Shown here: positions 35,884-44,658 of the stretch, in pieces | Position numbering within the stretch: the first letter of the stretch is position 1 | Layout: the number at the start of each line of letters is the position of its first letter | Assembly (NCBI RefSeq): GCF_003243515.1 | Contig: NZ_QFRA01000009.1 | Span: 6,124 to 70,123, forward strand | Direction: 5' to 3' | Source: Corynebacterium kroppenstedtii | Lineage (GTDB): Bacteria > Actinomycetota > Actinomycetes > Mycobacteriales > Mycobacteriaceae | DNA length: 64,000 nt | Translations under genes and position numbers: made by a program | Notes under the pieces: generated by a model | What the model was told of the DNA's origin: nothing | Seen by the model: only the letters and a program-made list of their open reading frames with translations | Database searches by the model: none

Positions 35884-37032
35884 CTACCCCGCGATCCGCT
35901 GCGCTGCAGCGGTGATCTGATCATCGGTGCCCGTCAGCGCAACGCGGACGTACTTAACACCTTTCGGGCCGTAGAATTCGCCCGGGGCCACGAGGATTCC
36001 GCGCTCTGCAAACCAATCGACGGTGTCACGGCATGGCTCGTCGCGAGTGGACCACAGGTACAGGCCGGCTTCGGAATTGTCGATAGTAAACCCTGCCTCG
36101 CGAAGAGCCGCGGCGAGGATCTCACGACGGTTCCGGTAAATCTCCCGCTGAAGCTGCTCAAAGCCGTCATCCTTCAAAGCGGCAACAGTGGCAGCCTGAA
36201 TCGGCTGGGGAACCATGAAACCCGCGTGTTTGCGGACCGCCAGCAGCTCGTGGGTGAGTTTCTCGTCGCCGGCCAACCAACCCGAGCGGTACGACGCCAT
36301 GTTCGACGTCTTCGATAGTGAATGAACCGCGATCAGGTTGGTTGTGTCCCCATCGCAAACATCGGGGTGAAGGAGGGACACCGGTTGCGTGGGCCGTTCA
36401 CCGCGAACACCGTTGGCATTCGTCGTCCAGCCCAGGCCGAGGTAACACTCATCAGAGACGACGATGACGTCACGTTCCCGAGCCCAGGACACAACTTTCC
36501 GTAGGTGCTCAAGGCCCAAGACCTTGCCCGTCGGGTTTGATGGCGAATTGATGTACATCAGCGTCGGCGCCTGCGGGCCGAGCTGGAATGTGGAATCCGC
36601 CCGGACAATCGACGCACTGGCCAACAACGCACCAACCTCATACGTCGGGTAGGCGAGCTCCGGAATCATGACGGTGTGCCCTTCACCCAAGCCCAAAAGA
36701 TATGGCAGCCACGCAATCGCTTCCTTCGTCCCGATCACCGGCAAAACCTGCCGCTCAGGGTCAAGCGGGATGATGCCGTAGCGACGAGTCATCGCGTCGA
36801 CAATGGTCTGCCTCAACTCCTGCGTGCCGACGGTTTGCGGATAGCCGGGGGCCCCTGAGTTTTCTGCCAGCCCCAGCTGAGCAGCAGGGGAAACCGGATC
36901 GACGGGTGTTCCCATCGACAAGTTGATGAACCCATCCGGGTGAGATTCGGCCTTCGCGCGAGCATCCGCGAGGGAATCCCACGGGAAATCCGGAAGCAAA
37001 GACGAACGAACAATACGGGGCGGGTGCGCCAT
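35884..37032 (-). CDS. dapC: succinyldiaminopimelate transaminase
   Basis: 382 residues from ATG 37032, which has GAGG six bases upstream (a GTG at 37044 is the alternative). PLP-dependent class I/II aminotransferase making N-succinyl-LL-DAP. Seen are SMGTPVDPVSPAAQLGL, GTKEAIAWLPYLLGLGEGHT, MYINSPSNPTGKVL, DECYLGLGW and the PLP-lysine segment HSLSKTSNMASYRSGWL. With dapD and dapE in the window only the final epimerase and later steps are missing from the local set. Located next to a ferredoxin gene, as in mycobacteria (fdxC-dapC). Confidence 0.92.
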   Translation of the reverse strand: MAHPPRIVRSSLLPDFPWDSLADARAKAESHPDGFINLSMGTPVDPVSPAAQLGLAENSGAPGYPQTVGTQELRQTIVDAMTRRYGIIPLDPERQVLPVIGTKEAIAWLPYLLGLGEGHTVMIPELAYPTYEVGALLASASIVRADSTFQLGPQAPTLMYINSPSNPTGKVLGLEHLRKVVSWARERDVIVVSDECYLGLGWTTNANGVRGERPTQPVSLLHPDVCDGDTTNLIAVHSLSKTSNMASYRSGWLAGDEKLTHELLAVRKHAGFMVPQPIQAATVAALKDDGFEQLQREIYRNRREILAAALREAGFTIDNSEAGLYLWSTRDEPCRDTVDWFAERGILVAPGEFYGPKGVKYVRVALTGTDDQITAAAQRIAG

Positions 37033-37078
37033 ACAAAGCCTCACAGCAGAAACGGACGCGACACAGGGACGCGAGTGG

Positions 37079-37118
37079 ACAGGAAGAAAAATACGATCAC
37101 AGGAAGAAAAATACGATC
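37079..37118. repeat. perfect tandem repeat, 2 x 20 bp
   Basis: Two identical copies of ACAGGAAGAAAAATACGATC at 37079-37098 and 37099-37118, upstream of dapC and downstream of the ferredoxin gene. The repeated TATTTTT (minus strand) could provide -10-like elements. Tandem duplications like this usually arise by slippage and are not shared by relatives. Confidence 0.9.
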
Positions 37119-37121
37119 ATC

Positions 37122-37140
37122 GGATAGCCCGATACTATCC
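37122..37140 (-). terminator. weak hairpin after the ferredoxin gene
   Basis: GGATAG (37122-37127) and CTATCC (37135-37140) form a six-base-pair stem 32 bases after the ferredoxin stop, followed on the minus strand by GATGATCGTATTTTTC. It may act as a weak terminator or partial attenuator between fdxC and dapC. Confidence 0.3.
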
Positions 37141-37172
37141 CAAAAATAGCGTTCGGGAACCCGAGTGAAATC

Positions 37173-37490
37173 CTAGGCTTGCGGCGGAAGCTCTGCGACG
37201 AGGGGCGCGTCGAAATCCTGTGGCCCCAGCCGGGCAGCACCACCCGGCGATCCGAGATCGTCGAAGAACGCGGCGTTCGCGTCGTTGTAGTCGATCCACT
37301 CGTCGGGGACGTCGTCCTCGTAGAAGATCGCCTCCACGGGGCACACTGGTTCGCACGCCCCGCAATCGACGCATTCGTCGGGGTGGATGTACAGACTGCG
37401 AACGCCCTCGTAGATGCAGTCAACCGGGCATTCCTCAACACATGCCTTATCCTTCACGTCAACGCAGGGTTCCGCGATGGTGTAAGCCAT
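37173..37490 (-). CDS. fdxC: 7Fe ferredoxin
   Basis: 105 residues from ATG 37490, with GAGGAG three bases upstream. The N-terminal 3Fe-4S set C-x7-C-x3-CP (residues 9, 17, 21) and the 4Fe-4S set ECVDCGACEPVCP identify a seven-iron ferredoxin of the type used in actinobacterial electron transfer. The C-terminal extension (about 30 residues, PGGAARLGPQDFDAPLV) is typical of that group. In M. tuberculosis fdxC is also next to dapC. The upstream 240 bases are free of genes. Confidence 0.93.
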   Translation of the reverse strand: MAYTIAEPCVDVKDKACVEECPVDCIYEGVRSLYIHPDECVDCGACEPVCPVEAIFYEDDVPDEWIDYNDANAAFFDDLGSPGGAARLGPQDFDAPLVAELPPQA

Positions 37491-37731
37491 AGTCTCCTCC
37501 TCTTTCGCCTTTTCTTCCCGTTGTCTTCCTGTTGTGCAGCGCGACGTCGTCACCGTCGGCTCGCTGCGCCGTGGCTGGTCTTGCCATGCCTGTGGCCATT
37601 GACCGAACTGGGGTCAGGGGGCACCCAATGTCGTCAAGCGGTTCCATGATGCCACGCGTCAAACAAAAAATGAACCTATCTGTCTACTTTTCGTCTGCGG
37701 GGGCAGTGTTTCATGGCCACTACCAGGCTAT

Positions 37732-38244
37732 TTACTTTTTCTTTGTGGGGTTATTTTTCTCCTTGGGGCGTTTGCTACCCGTCGTCGGGGTGAGCGGCGG
37801 TGGATTGACTTGATCCATCGACGAAACCACCGACCTCATCAGTGGCCACGCCGCGCCCGCAACACCGGCGATCATGAACAGGACTCCGACGAGGTTGGGC
37901 ACAATCCAGGTTGTTCCCCGCGTTCCCGGTAGCGACGGCCACGTGACGGCAATGAAGTAGAGCACGATCCAGGTCACACCGGGGATGCTGGCCCATGCCA
38001 ACTTTTTCGTCCACAGCAGCGCCGTCGTCCCGAGGACATAGTTGAAGCCGGCTGCGATGAGAATCATGTAGGGGAAGGGATAAGTGTGGCCGCCGAGGGT
38101 GATTCGGCTGCCCAGGTACACCATTTCTAAGAAGAAGGACAGCACGGACCCGACGGTCAACCAGGTGATTCCTGCAATGCGTTCACCTTTGCTCACGTCT
38201 TCGCGCGGCTGAGAATGGTTGGGGTCTCCCCAATGTTTTTCCAT
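37732..38244 (-). CDS. four-helix membrane protein downstream of mshB
   Basis: 170 residues from ATG 38244, 13 bases after the mshB stop. Four membrane helices at about 25-45, 60-77, 84-103 and 118-138 (ITWLTVGSVLSFFLEMVYLG, FPYMILIAAGFNYVLGTTAL, WASIPGVTWIVLYFIAVTWP, IVPNLVGVLFMIAGVAGAAW), with a basic tail (KRPKEKNNPTKKK). Homologues follow mshB in mycobacteria (Rv1171-like) and have no known function. Confidence 0.7.
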   Translation of the reverse strand: MEKHWGDPNHSQPREDVSKGERIAGITWLTVGSVLSFFLEMVYLGSRITLGGHTYPFPYMILIAAGFNYVLGTTALLWTKKLAWASIPGVTWIVLYFIAVTWPSLPGTRGTTWIVPNLVGVLFMIAGVAGAAWPLMRSVVSSMDQVNPPPLTPTTGSKRPKEKNNPTKKK

Positions 38245-38257
38245 AGTTATTCCCCGC

Positions 38258-39475
38258 TTATCGACGCTGGCCAAACTGCTCGGATGTATCGTGCTCTGCT
38301 CCCTCATCTGTCTGATCTAATGAAAACGCGCTCCGTCCTCGTGCGCGCACGACTGAGGAATCATACGCGTAGCGGGCCGATATAGTTTTCGCCCATGGGC
38401 CGCTTCCACCGTACGCCACCACATAGTGTTCTTCTCTCATCAGTGGCTGAGCAATACAGTTGGACAGTGCAAATACCTTCGGCGCCACAATGGGGTCGCT
38501 GACCGCCCACGCGGATTCGGGGTTTATCCAGCTCTGCCGACCATCGGCGATCCACAGTTGCGTGGCGTGAGCAGCCATCGCGTTCGCTTGCACCTCAATA
38601 TCCGCATCACTTAACTGGACGGCGACGTCCACCAGATCGTCGGGGACGAAGGCAAGATCTGGCTCAGTGATCTTGCCCGGGGTTTTCTCCGGGGACGCAG
38701 AGTCAACGGCCCCGGCGGCGTCGTCGGCAAAACTGAAATCCATCCCGCCGGGAGCGACCCATCCATCAGGAATACGGGAGATCGCACGTCCCGCCTGTTT
38801 AAGAGCTGTTTCGCCACGGACCGCCCAGAAAACAACAGGATCCGGAATGCCGTGGTCCGCATAGGTCTCGCGGCCACCGTGACGGCGGGCCAGCACGGCA
38901 GAAAACAGATCCTCATCATCACCGGGCACTTCGCCAGACGCCTCGCCACCTAATTCAGGCGCGGACGTATGAGGCAGCTCTGCAACAGCCGCATGAGTGA
39001 TCTCATGAGCGCGAATGTGATCGGGATGCCCGTAACCACCATCAGGCCCATAAGTGACCACGATGTCAGGGCAGAAGTCGCTCATCAGGGCCTTGAGCGC
39101 ATCAACAGCCTGCTGCCCGGACTTCACGAATGCGCGCGGGTGATCCGCCGACGGCGTTCCCACCATCCCCGAATCTCGCCAGCGGCCCACACCGCCCAGC
39201 ACACACGGACGATGGTGAACACCATTCACGCCCAGGATACGAAGCGAATCCTCAAGCTCTCGATAACGAAAGCCACCCAACATGTCGGCTTCGTCAGCAA
39301 TGAGGCCCTGCATCGGCTCCCCAATGACCTCACCTTGCTCCCCCAACGTGCACGTGACCACGCGAACATCAGCACCGCGCCGGGACAGGTGCGCTAACAA
39401 ACCACCGGTCCACAGGGCTTCGTCGTCGGGGTGGGCATGAACGGCCATCACTCGGAGGCCACGCAAATCACTCAT
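38258..39475 (-). CDS. mshB: N-acetyl-1-D-myo-inosityl-2-amino-2-deoxy-alpha-D-glucopyranoside deacetylase (MshB)
   Basis: 405 residues from ATG 39475, which overlaps the stop of lpqW (AATGAGTGA). Zinc-dependent LmbE-like deacetylase that makes GlcN-Ins, an intermediate of mycothiol, the main low-molecular-weight thiol of actinobacteria. Motifs are AVHAHPDDEALWTGG (metal-binding His-Pro-Asp-Asp) and DGGYGHPDHIRAHEITH. The C-terminal half has an Asp/Pro-rich insertion (about 250-280). mshA, mshC and mshD are not in the window. Confidence 0.93.
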   Translation of the reverse strand: MSDLRGLRVMAVHAHPDDEALWTGGLLAHLSRRGADVRVVTCTLGEQGEVIGEPMQGLIADEADMLGGFRYRELEDSLRILGVNGVHHRPCVLGGVGRWRDSGMVGTPSADHPRAFVKSGQQAVDALKALMSDFCPDIVVTYGPDGGYGHPDHIRAHEITHAAVAELPHTSAPELGGEASGEVPGDDEDLFSAVLARRHGGRETYADHGIPDPVVFWAVRGETALKQAGRAISRIPDGWVAPGGMDFSFADDAAGAVDSASPEKTPGKITEPDLAFVPDDLVDVAVQLSDADIEVQANAMAAHATQLWIADGRQSWINPESAWAVSDPIVAPKVFALSNCIAQPLMREEHYVVAYGGSGPWAKTISARYAYDSSVVRARGRSAFSLDQTDEGAEHDTSEQFGQRR

Positions 39476-41504
39476 TACTGGAGGCATCCTCCTTGTCGTC
39501 CTTATTCTCGCCTGTTTCGTCATTGTCCTTCTCGGCGCCCACATTGTCCTTGTTATCGGTAGTCGGACCGCTGCCAGGCTGGAGCACCGAGTAGTCCTCG
39601 TTCCGCGTCCACAGAGGTGCAGTGGAAAAAATTCCGCCGCGTTCCGTCGTCGGGAGCTCGCCCGACTTGAGTGGCAAACGAGGAGCCTCCAGGGCCGGCG
39701 TCGTCGCGAATACCTCGGTGTCCTGAAGCAACGCGAGGCTGACGGCCTGGGAATTCACCTTCTCAATAACCTTCTGCTTCGTGTCATTGACATCGGCGAA
39801 CCCCTCGGCGGCTTCCCTCACCTGGGTATCGATCTCCGGATCACACAACCCCGACATATTGGCTGCTCGGGCGTACTTTTTCTCCATAGACTTACGTGCG
39901 TCCCCGGTATCCGTAGCACTAGGCGAAGCACTGTCTGGCGTCGGCACTGGTTCAGACGATGGCGATGACGGCGTCGAACTCTCCGGCTCCATCAACTCCG
40001 AACTCTTATCGGAGTCCATCTCTTTCGACGGACGATCAGCCGACGTGCAGCCATAGTGGCTGGCTAACGCAGATGCGGTGGTGTCACCCGATTGCCACGC
40101 GACGGTCGCGTCGGCAAAGCCGAGAGGGAGGGCAGATTCGACGATGTCCAGCGCCGGCATAACAAGTGCTTTCGCAGGAAAACCGGCCTGGGTGAGCTGG
40201 TCCGCCACCGTGCGCGCCGCAGTAACTGCCGCGTCATCCGACTGATCAACGGCGATCCGGAAAGGCCTGGACAACGACGGGAATGCGGACTTCGAACCGG
40301 GAACAGAGGTGCCCGAAATCGTGGCCGCATCATGCGGCGCGCTCACTTCCATCCGCTCACTGGCAATGCGGGCAACAGTATCCCTATCCACACTGTTGAG
40401 TATTCGTGCGCGCTCCCCCACATCATCCATATGCGGTGCAGCGGTATTCAGCGACAACATCAGGTACCGGTTTTTCGGCGAGAGCTGTACCACGGAATGC
40501 GGCACCGAATCTAGCGACAGCTGCGTGGTTGCTTTCGGACGCAACGCAGCCCCCTGGACCTGGCCATTGCGCAGCATTTCCGCGGCCTCAGCAGCATTGT
40601 CCTGGACCTGGAGGACAATCTTGTCCGTCTTCGCGAGGTTACTTCCCCAATAACGGTCATTGCGCACCAACGTCACAATGCCACGGCCGCTATCAATCGA
40701 TTCCACCGAAAATCGGTTGCCCGAGACGGGAACCGAGTCCCTCAACATCGTCTGAAAGTTACCGGATGAGCGGTACAGGTGGCTGGGCAGCAGATTGGTG
40801 AACAGCGACCGCCATGCCACGTACGGACGATCAAAATGGACGTCTACCTGGTGGCCGCTCTCAGTCGAGGTCACACTGCTGATAGCTTCATACCCCGCGG
40901 GGTCTTCAACCCCAGGCTGCGAGATCATTTGCTTCCACAAATACTCAAAATCAGCCCCCGTGATCGGAGTGCCGTCCGACCACTGCGCATCCGACGCGAT
41001 CGTATAGCGCACCGTAAACGGCTGAGGCGACGCTGCCTCGGAAGGCGTCGCCGATTCTGACGACGGCGTCGATACCGAGGATACTGTCCCACTGCCTTCC
41101 ACCACGTCGGCGGAATCAAGCAGGTCCTGGTTCAGCTCTAATTCGCCATCATCCTTTTCGACGAATGGACTGGACAGCACCAGCGAGGCCATATGGTCGA
41201 CCAAAGGGTTGTCGTCAGAAACCAGATGTGGATTAAACCCCGGGCTGACATCACTGACCGCAAACGTAATTTTTTCCGACTGCTGGGACACAGTGTCAGC
41301 ATTGTTTTTATTCCCGTCACCGGAATTGACGACGGGCGCCGACCCGGGACGCGCGCTACACCCGGCCAGTAACGATGTGGACGCAACCCCCACAGCAACG
41401 CCCGTGGCCACGATCGCCCTCACGGCAGTGGACGTCACACCACGCGGGTGAGCATAAGAGCGCACCCGCATAGTGAGTCGATGTCGTTTACGCGTTGTGT
41501 TCAT
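39468..41504 (-). CDS. lpqW: family-5 solute-binding lipoprotein, LpqW-like
   Basis: 678 residues. The signal segment ends in the lipobox LLAGC (about residues 45-49), so it is lipid-anchored outside the cell. The body resembles the oligopeptide-type SBP family 5 (DAQWSDGTPITGADFEYLWK, VTLVRNDRYWGS, GAALRPKATTQ), with a Pro/Ser/Asp-rich insertion near 500-550. A start further inside at 41471 (MRVRSYAHPRG) is possible. The typA-lpqW-mshB order matches M. tuberculosis, where LpqW is needed for lipoarabinomannan branching and PIM flux rather than for peptide import. No ABC permease genes lie nearby, which agrees. Confidence 0.8.
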   Translation of the reverse strand: MNTTRKRHRLTMRVRSYAHPRGVTSTAVRAIVATGVAVGVASTSLLAGCSARPGSAPVVNSGDGNKNNADTVSQQSEKITFAVSDVSPGFNPHLVSDDNPLVDHMASLVLSSPFVEKDDGELELNQDLLDSADVVEGSGTVSSVSTPSSESATPSEAASPQPFTVRYTIASDAQWSDGTPITGADFEYLWKQMISQPGVEDPAGYEAISSVTSTESGHQVDVHFDRPYVAWRSLFTNLLPSHLYRSSGNFQTMLRDSVPVSGNRFSVESIDSGRGIVTLVRNDRYWGSNLAKTDKIVLQVQDNAAEAAEMLRNGQVQGAALRPKATTQLSLDSVPHSVVQLSPKNRYLMLSLNTAAPHMDDVGERARILNSVDRDTVARIASERMEVSAPHDAATISGTSVPGSKSAFPSLSRPFRIAVDQSDDAAVTAARTVADQLTQAGFPAKALVMPALDIVESALPLGFADATVAWQSGDTTASALASHYGCTSADRPSKEMDSDKSSELMEPESSTPSSPSSEPVPTPDSASPSATDTGDARKSMEKKYARAANMSGLCDPEIDTQVREAAEGFADVNDTKQKVIEKVNSQAVSLALLQDTEVFATTPALEAPRLPLKSGELPTTERGGIFSTAPLWTRNEDYSVLQPGSGPTTDNKDNVGAEKDNDETGENKDDKEDASSNE

Positions 41505-41534
41505 TGTCCATCACGGCCATAAAGGCCACCGTCG

Positions 41535-43457
41535 TTATTTCTTACCCTGCTTCGCCTTCTGCTTAGCGTGCGCAGCAGCGCGCCCTCGTTCTTTGGCGTC
41601 CAAGATCACCTTACGCACACGGATATTCTTCGGTGTGACCTCGACGCATTCGTCGCCACCACAGAACTCCATGGCCTCGTCCAAGGTGAGGGTATGCGCT
41701 TTGGCCAGTGTGACCGTCGTTTCCGCCGTCGCAGAACGCATGTTGGTCAGCTTCTTTTCCTTCGTGATGTTGACGTCCATGTCTTCTTCACGGTTATTCG
41801 CACCAACAACCATGCCTTCATAGGCCTCAACACCAGGTTCAACGAAGAACTGGCCCCGGTCCGCCAGCTGCTGCAAGGCGTAGGCGGTGATCTGCCCGGC
41901 GCGGTCAGCAACCAAGGATCCCGACGCCCGGTCTTTAATATCGCCGGCCCACGGTTTGTACCCGTCGCTGTAGGAGTTCGCGATACCGGTACCCCGGGTT
42001 TCCGTCATGAACGTGGTCCGGAATCCGATGAGCCCACGAGCAGGCACGGAGTATTCCATGCGGATCCACCCGCCAGCACCATTGTCCATGGACAGCATCG
42101 TGCCCTTATGCGAGGCCATGAGCTGCGTGACGGCACCTTGGTGCTCCGACGGGACGTCGATGACGAGGTGTTCAAAGGGCTCGTGCAGTGTGCCGTCGAT
42201 GGTGCGGGTCACCACTTGTGGCTTGCCGACGGTCAGCTCGAAGCCTTCGCGACGCATGGTTTCGACAAGCACCGATAGTGCCATTTCTCCGCGGCCTTGA
42301 ACTTCCCACGCATCTGGGCGCTCGGTCGGCAAGACTTTCAACGAAACGTTACCAATGAGCTCTTGCTCCAGGCGGGACTTCACCAGCCGAGCGGTGAGTT
42401 TGTCACCGCCACCGCGACCGGCCAAAGGCGAGGTGTTCACGCCGATGGTCATCGAGATCGCTGGCTCGTCGACGGTGATCGGTGGCATCGCCTCGGGGTG
42501 CTCTGGGTCCGCGAGGGTGTCGCCAATCATGATTTCGTCGATACCGGCGACGGCTCCGATGTCGCCGGCGATGACCTGGTCAGTAGGCACGCGCTTCACG
42601 CCGTCCTGGCACAGAAGCTCCGAAATTTTCGCGGTCTTGGTGTGCGGGTTTCCGTCACTATCGTGGTGAATCCAGGCGACCTGCTGCCCCTTCTTCAGGA
42701 TGCCGCGGAACACGCGCACGAGGCCGATACGCCCCAGGAACGAGGAGGAGTCCAAGTTGGTGACGTGCGCCTGCAAAGGAGCGTCGATCTCAGCAGAGGG
42801 CTCCGGCAACACGTCATACAGCACGTTGAAAAGGTCTTGCAGATCCTCGGCTTCCGGGACATTTCCGTTACCGGGATTCTCCGTGGACGCCTTCCCGGCG
42901 CGACCGGACGCATACAGAACGGGCAGCTCCAGGTTCTTTTCGGCGGCTTCCTGCGCCTCCGGGTCGTCCAAGGACGCGGCCAGTTCGAGCAAAAGGTCCT
43001 GGGCTTCGTCGACGACCTCGTCGATACGAGCGTCGGGACGGTCGGTCTTATTGACGACGATGATGACGGGCATCTTCGCTTCCAGCGCTTTGCCCAACAC
43101 GAAACGCGTCTGAGGAAGGGGCCCCTCGGAAGCGTCGATAAGGAGCACAACACCGTCAACCATGGACAGTCCGCGCTCAACCTCACCACCGAAGTCGGCG
43201 TGGCCGGGGGTGTCGATGACATTGATGATCAAATCGGTGCCATCTTTGCCCATCCCCTTGCGATGGATAGCCGTATTCTTGGCGAGGATGGTGATACCCT
43301 TTTCCTTCTCCAAATCCCCCGAGTCCATGACCCGGTCGACGACCTCGTCATGATCGCCGAACACGCCTGACTGCTGAAGCATGGCATCAACAAGTGTGGT
43401 TTTGCCATGGTCAACGTGGGCGACAATGGCAACATTGCGAAACTCTGGATGGCTCAC
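41535..43457 (-). CDS. typA: ribosome-associated GTPase TypA/BipA
   Basis: 640 residues from GTG 43457, which has AGGAGA nine bases upstream. Translational GTPase related to EF-G. G1 AIVAHVDHGKTTLVDAML, G2 ERGI-type EKGITILAKNTAI, G3 DTPGHADFGGEVERGLSMVD, G4 NKTDRPDARIDEV, then EF-G-like domains II, III, V and the BipA-specific C-terminal domain (MRSATAETTVTLAKAHTLTL). It acts in ribosome assembly and stress translation. Divergent from the chelatase operon with a 223-base gap. Confidence 0.94.
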   Translation of the reverse strand: MSHPEFRNVAIVAHVDHGKTTLVDAMLQQSGVFGDHDEVVDRVMDSGDLEKEKGITILAKNTAIHRKGMGKDGTDLIINVIDTPGHADFGGEVERGLSMVDGVVLLIDASEGPLPQTRFVLGKALEAKMPVIIVVNKTDRPDARIDEVVDEAQDLLLELAASLDDPEAQEAAEKNLELPVLYASGRAGKASTENPGNGNVPEAEDLQDLFNVLYDVLPEPSAEIDAPLQAHVTNLDSSSFLGRIGLVRVFRGILKKGQQVAWIHHDSDGNPHTKTAKISELLCQDGVKRVPTDQVIAGDIGAVAGIDEIMIGDTLADPEHPEAMPPITVDEPAISMTIGVNTSPLAGRGGGDKLTARLVKSRLEQELIGNVSLKVLPTERPDAWEVQGRGEMALSVLVETMRREGFELTVGKPQVVTRTIDGTLHEPFEHLVIDVPSEHQGAVTQLMASHKGTMLSMDNGAGGWIRMEYSVPARGLIGFRTTFMTETRGTGIANSYSDGYKPWAGDIKDRASGSLVADRAGQITAYALQQLADRGQFFVEPGVEAYEGMVVGANNREEDMDVNITKEKKLTNMRSATAETTVTLAKAHTLTLDEAMEFCGGDECVEVTPKNIRVRKVILDAKERGRAAAHAKQKAKQGKK

Positions 43458-43680
43458 TGAGCAAAATCTCCTGGGGTAGAAAAGCTCACCGTAGGTCAAG
43501 GGCGATGAGCGAGCGTGACGCGGCATCTCCACCGGTCACACAATGGGGCACCCGAACGTGCAAATCGTGCTCAGGCTACCACCTCCCCCCATCCCTTTCA
43601 TCTTTCCTATGCTGTGTGGTGGTACAGCCTTGGTTCGCTCTCGGTTCGTTGTCACGCCAACTTCTTGTTAGGACACTGTC

Positions 43681-44616
43681 ATGCGCATTCTTTTTCTCGG
43701 ATTCGGTGGGTCCATTGCGCTCACTATGCACTCCGCGTGGGACGAATTCCGCGAAAAGTATGCCGCAGGCACCGCGGCTCCTGACGACGAGACAACAGCC
43801 GTTGAACCCGTTGATTTACGTCACCGGCCTTTCGATGCTGGGACGCTGGCAACTGCCGACGATCTTGGCGCAGAACTGACTGCTGCCGATGCCGTGTTTG
43901 TACAAGGTCCGATGACACCGGAGGATATCGACGCTCTGGGTACAGCCCTTGATGCAGCCATCGAGGAAGCGCACAAGTCTGGGCGCGCATTCGTGGTCTC
44001 CGCATCGGTTCCCTGTGCCGACCCCATCGTTGACCGAGCAACCTCACCACGGCCAGGAATCACAGCGCGACTGCGGGAAGCGCTCCGGCAACTCACGCCC
44101 GATGGGATGTGCCATGCTATCCGCCTGGTGTGCACCGTCCTAGCCGGGGTTCCCGATCCTGGTTCTCTCGCACAGTCGCGCCCACACGGCATCATTTCTC
44201 TTGACGACGACGACCTTTTGCGGGCCTGTGGGTATTTTGTGAGTCCGACGGGTGGGGAAACTCCGGCCGATGGGGATGACCGCCCCCAGATCGGTGATGC
44301 TCCAGAGGGCGTACGCATTGGAATCGCAGCCAGCCCGTTCCAAGTTGCCAGCCACGACACCCTCGCGGTCTCATATATCGCGAAACTCGTTGAGGCCAGT
44401 GGCGCTACAGCCATCGTGTGGGCAGGAGATCCCACCGACGTGCCCGATGGCGTCGAACCTCCACCGGCCGTGGACGCGTGGATGAACCTCACCGGTTTCA
44501 CGCTTGCGGGAACACATGCGAACCCCCGCGTCGATAATGGCGTCGAATTTCTGACAGACTCCGGCGTTCCCATGATCACCCCGGTCCCTCTCCTGCGAAT
44601 GGCACTGGATCGGTGA
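43681..44616 (+). CDS. cobN: CobN/BchH-type chelatase large subunit, N-terminal part (cut by in-frame TGA)
   Basis: 311 residues, ATG 43681 with AGGA eight bases before it. This is the N-terminal domain of a class I metal-tetrapyrrole chelatase H/N subunit (VDAWMNLTGFTLAGTHANPR, PEGVRIGIAASPFQVASHDT). The frame ends at TGA 44614-44616 just after PVPLLRMALDR. Translating on in the same frame gives QRSDLPGLTAGQVSMNIAIP and flows straight into the next open frame, so this is one gene of about 1250 codons. The stop lies where CobN/BchH proteins commonly have Trp (pattern W-x2-S-x2-3-GL), so a TGG to TGA change would explain it. A seven-base-pair hairpin lies 15 bases downstream. It may be a pseudogene, a two-product gene or a sequence error. 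Confidence 0.75.
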   Translation: MRILFLGFGGSIALTMHSAWDEFREKYAAGTAAPDDETTAVEPVDLRHRPFDAGTLATADDLGAELTAADAVFVQGPMTPEDIDALGTALDAAIEEAHKSGRAFVVSASVPCADPIVDRATSPRPGITARLREALRQLTPDGMCHAIRLVCTVLAGVPDPGSLAQSRPHGIISLDDDDLLRACGYFVSPTGGETPADGDDRPQIGDAPEGVRIGIAASPFQVASHDTLAVSYIAKLVEASGATAIVWAGDPTDVPDGVEPPPAVDAWMNLTGFTLAGTHANPRVDNGVEFLTDSGVPMITPVPLLRMALDR

Positions 44617-44631
44617 CAAAGGTCTGACCTC

Positions 44632-44653
44632 CCTGGCCTGACAGCGGGCCAGG
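44632..44653 (+). repeat. hairpin just after the cobN internal TGA
   Basis: CCTGGCC at 44632-44638 and GGCCAGG at 44647-44653, with an eight-base loop, lying between the in-frame TGA and ATG 44659. It could influence readthrough or reinitiation, or be fortuitous. The ATG follows its foot by five bases and AGG serves as a possible ribosome site. Confidence 0.6.
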
Positions 44654-44658
44654 TATCC

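Noticed and set aside
42297..43370. 357-codon open frame antisense to typA
   Set aside because: Shadow of the typA reading frame; contains His/Arg/Gly-rich sequence without recognisable domains.
43458..43680. Cobalamin riboswitch upstream of cobN
   Set aside because: No B12-box-like sequence or matching helices could be found in the 223-base gap.
44614..44653. Selenocysteine UGA with SECIS-like hairpin in cobN
   Set aside because: The hairpin is short, lacks a recognisable bacterial SECIS loop, no selenocysteine genes are visible, and the position suits Trp rather than Cys/Sec. Nonsense change or error is simpler.
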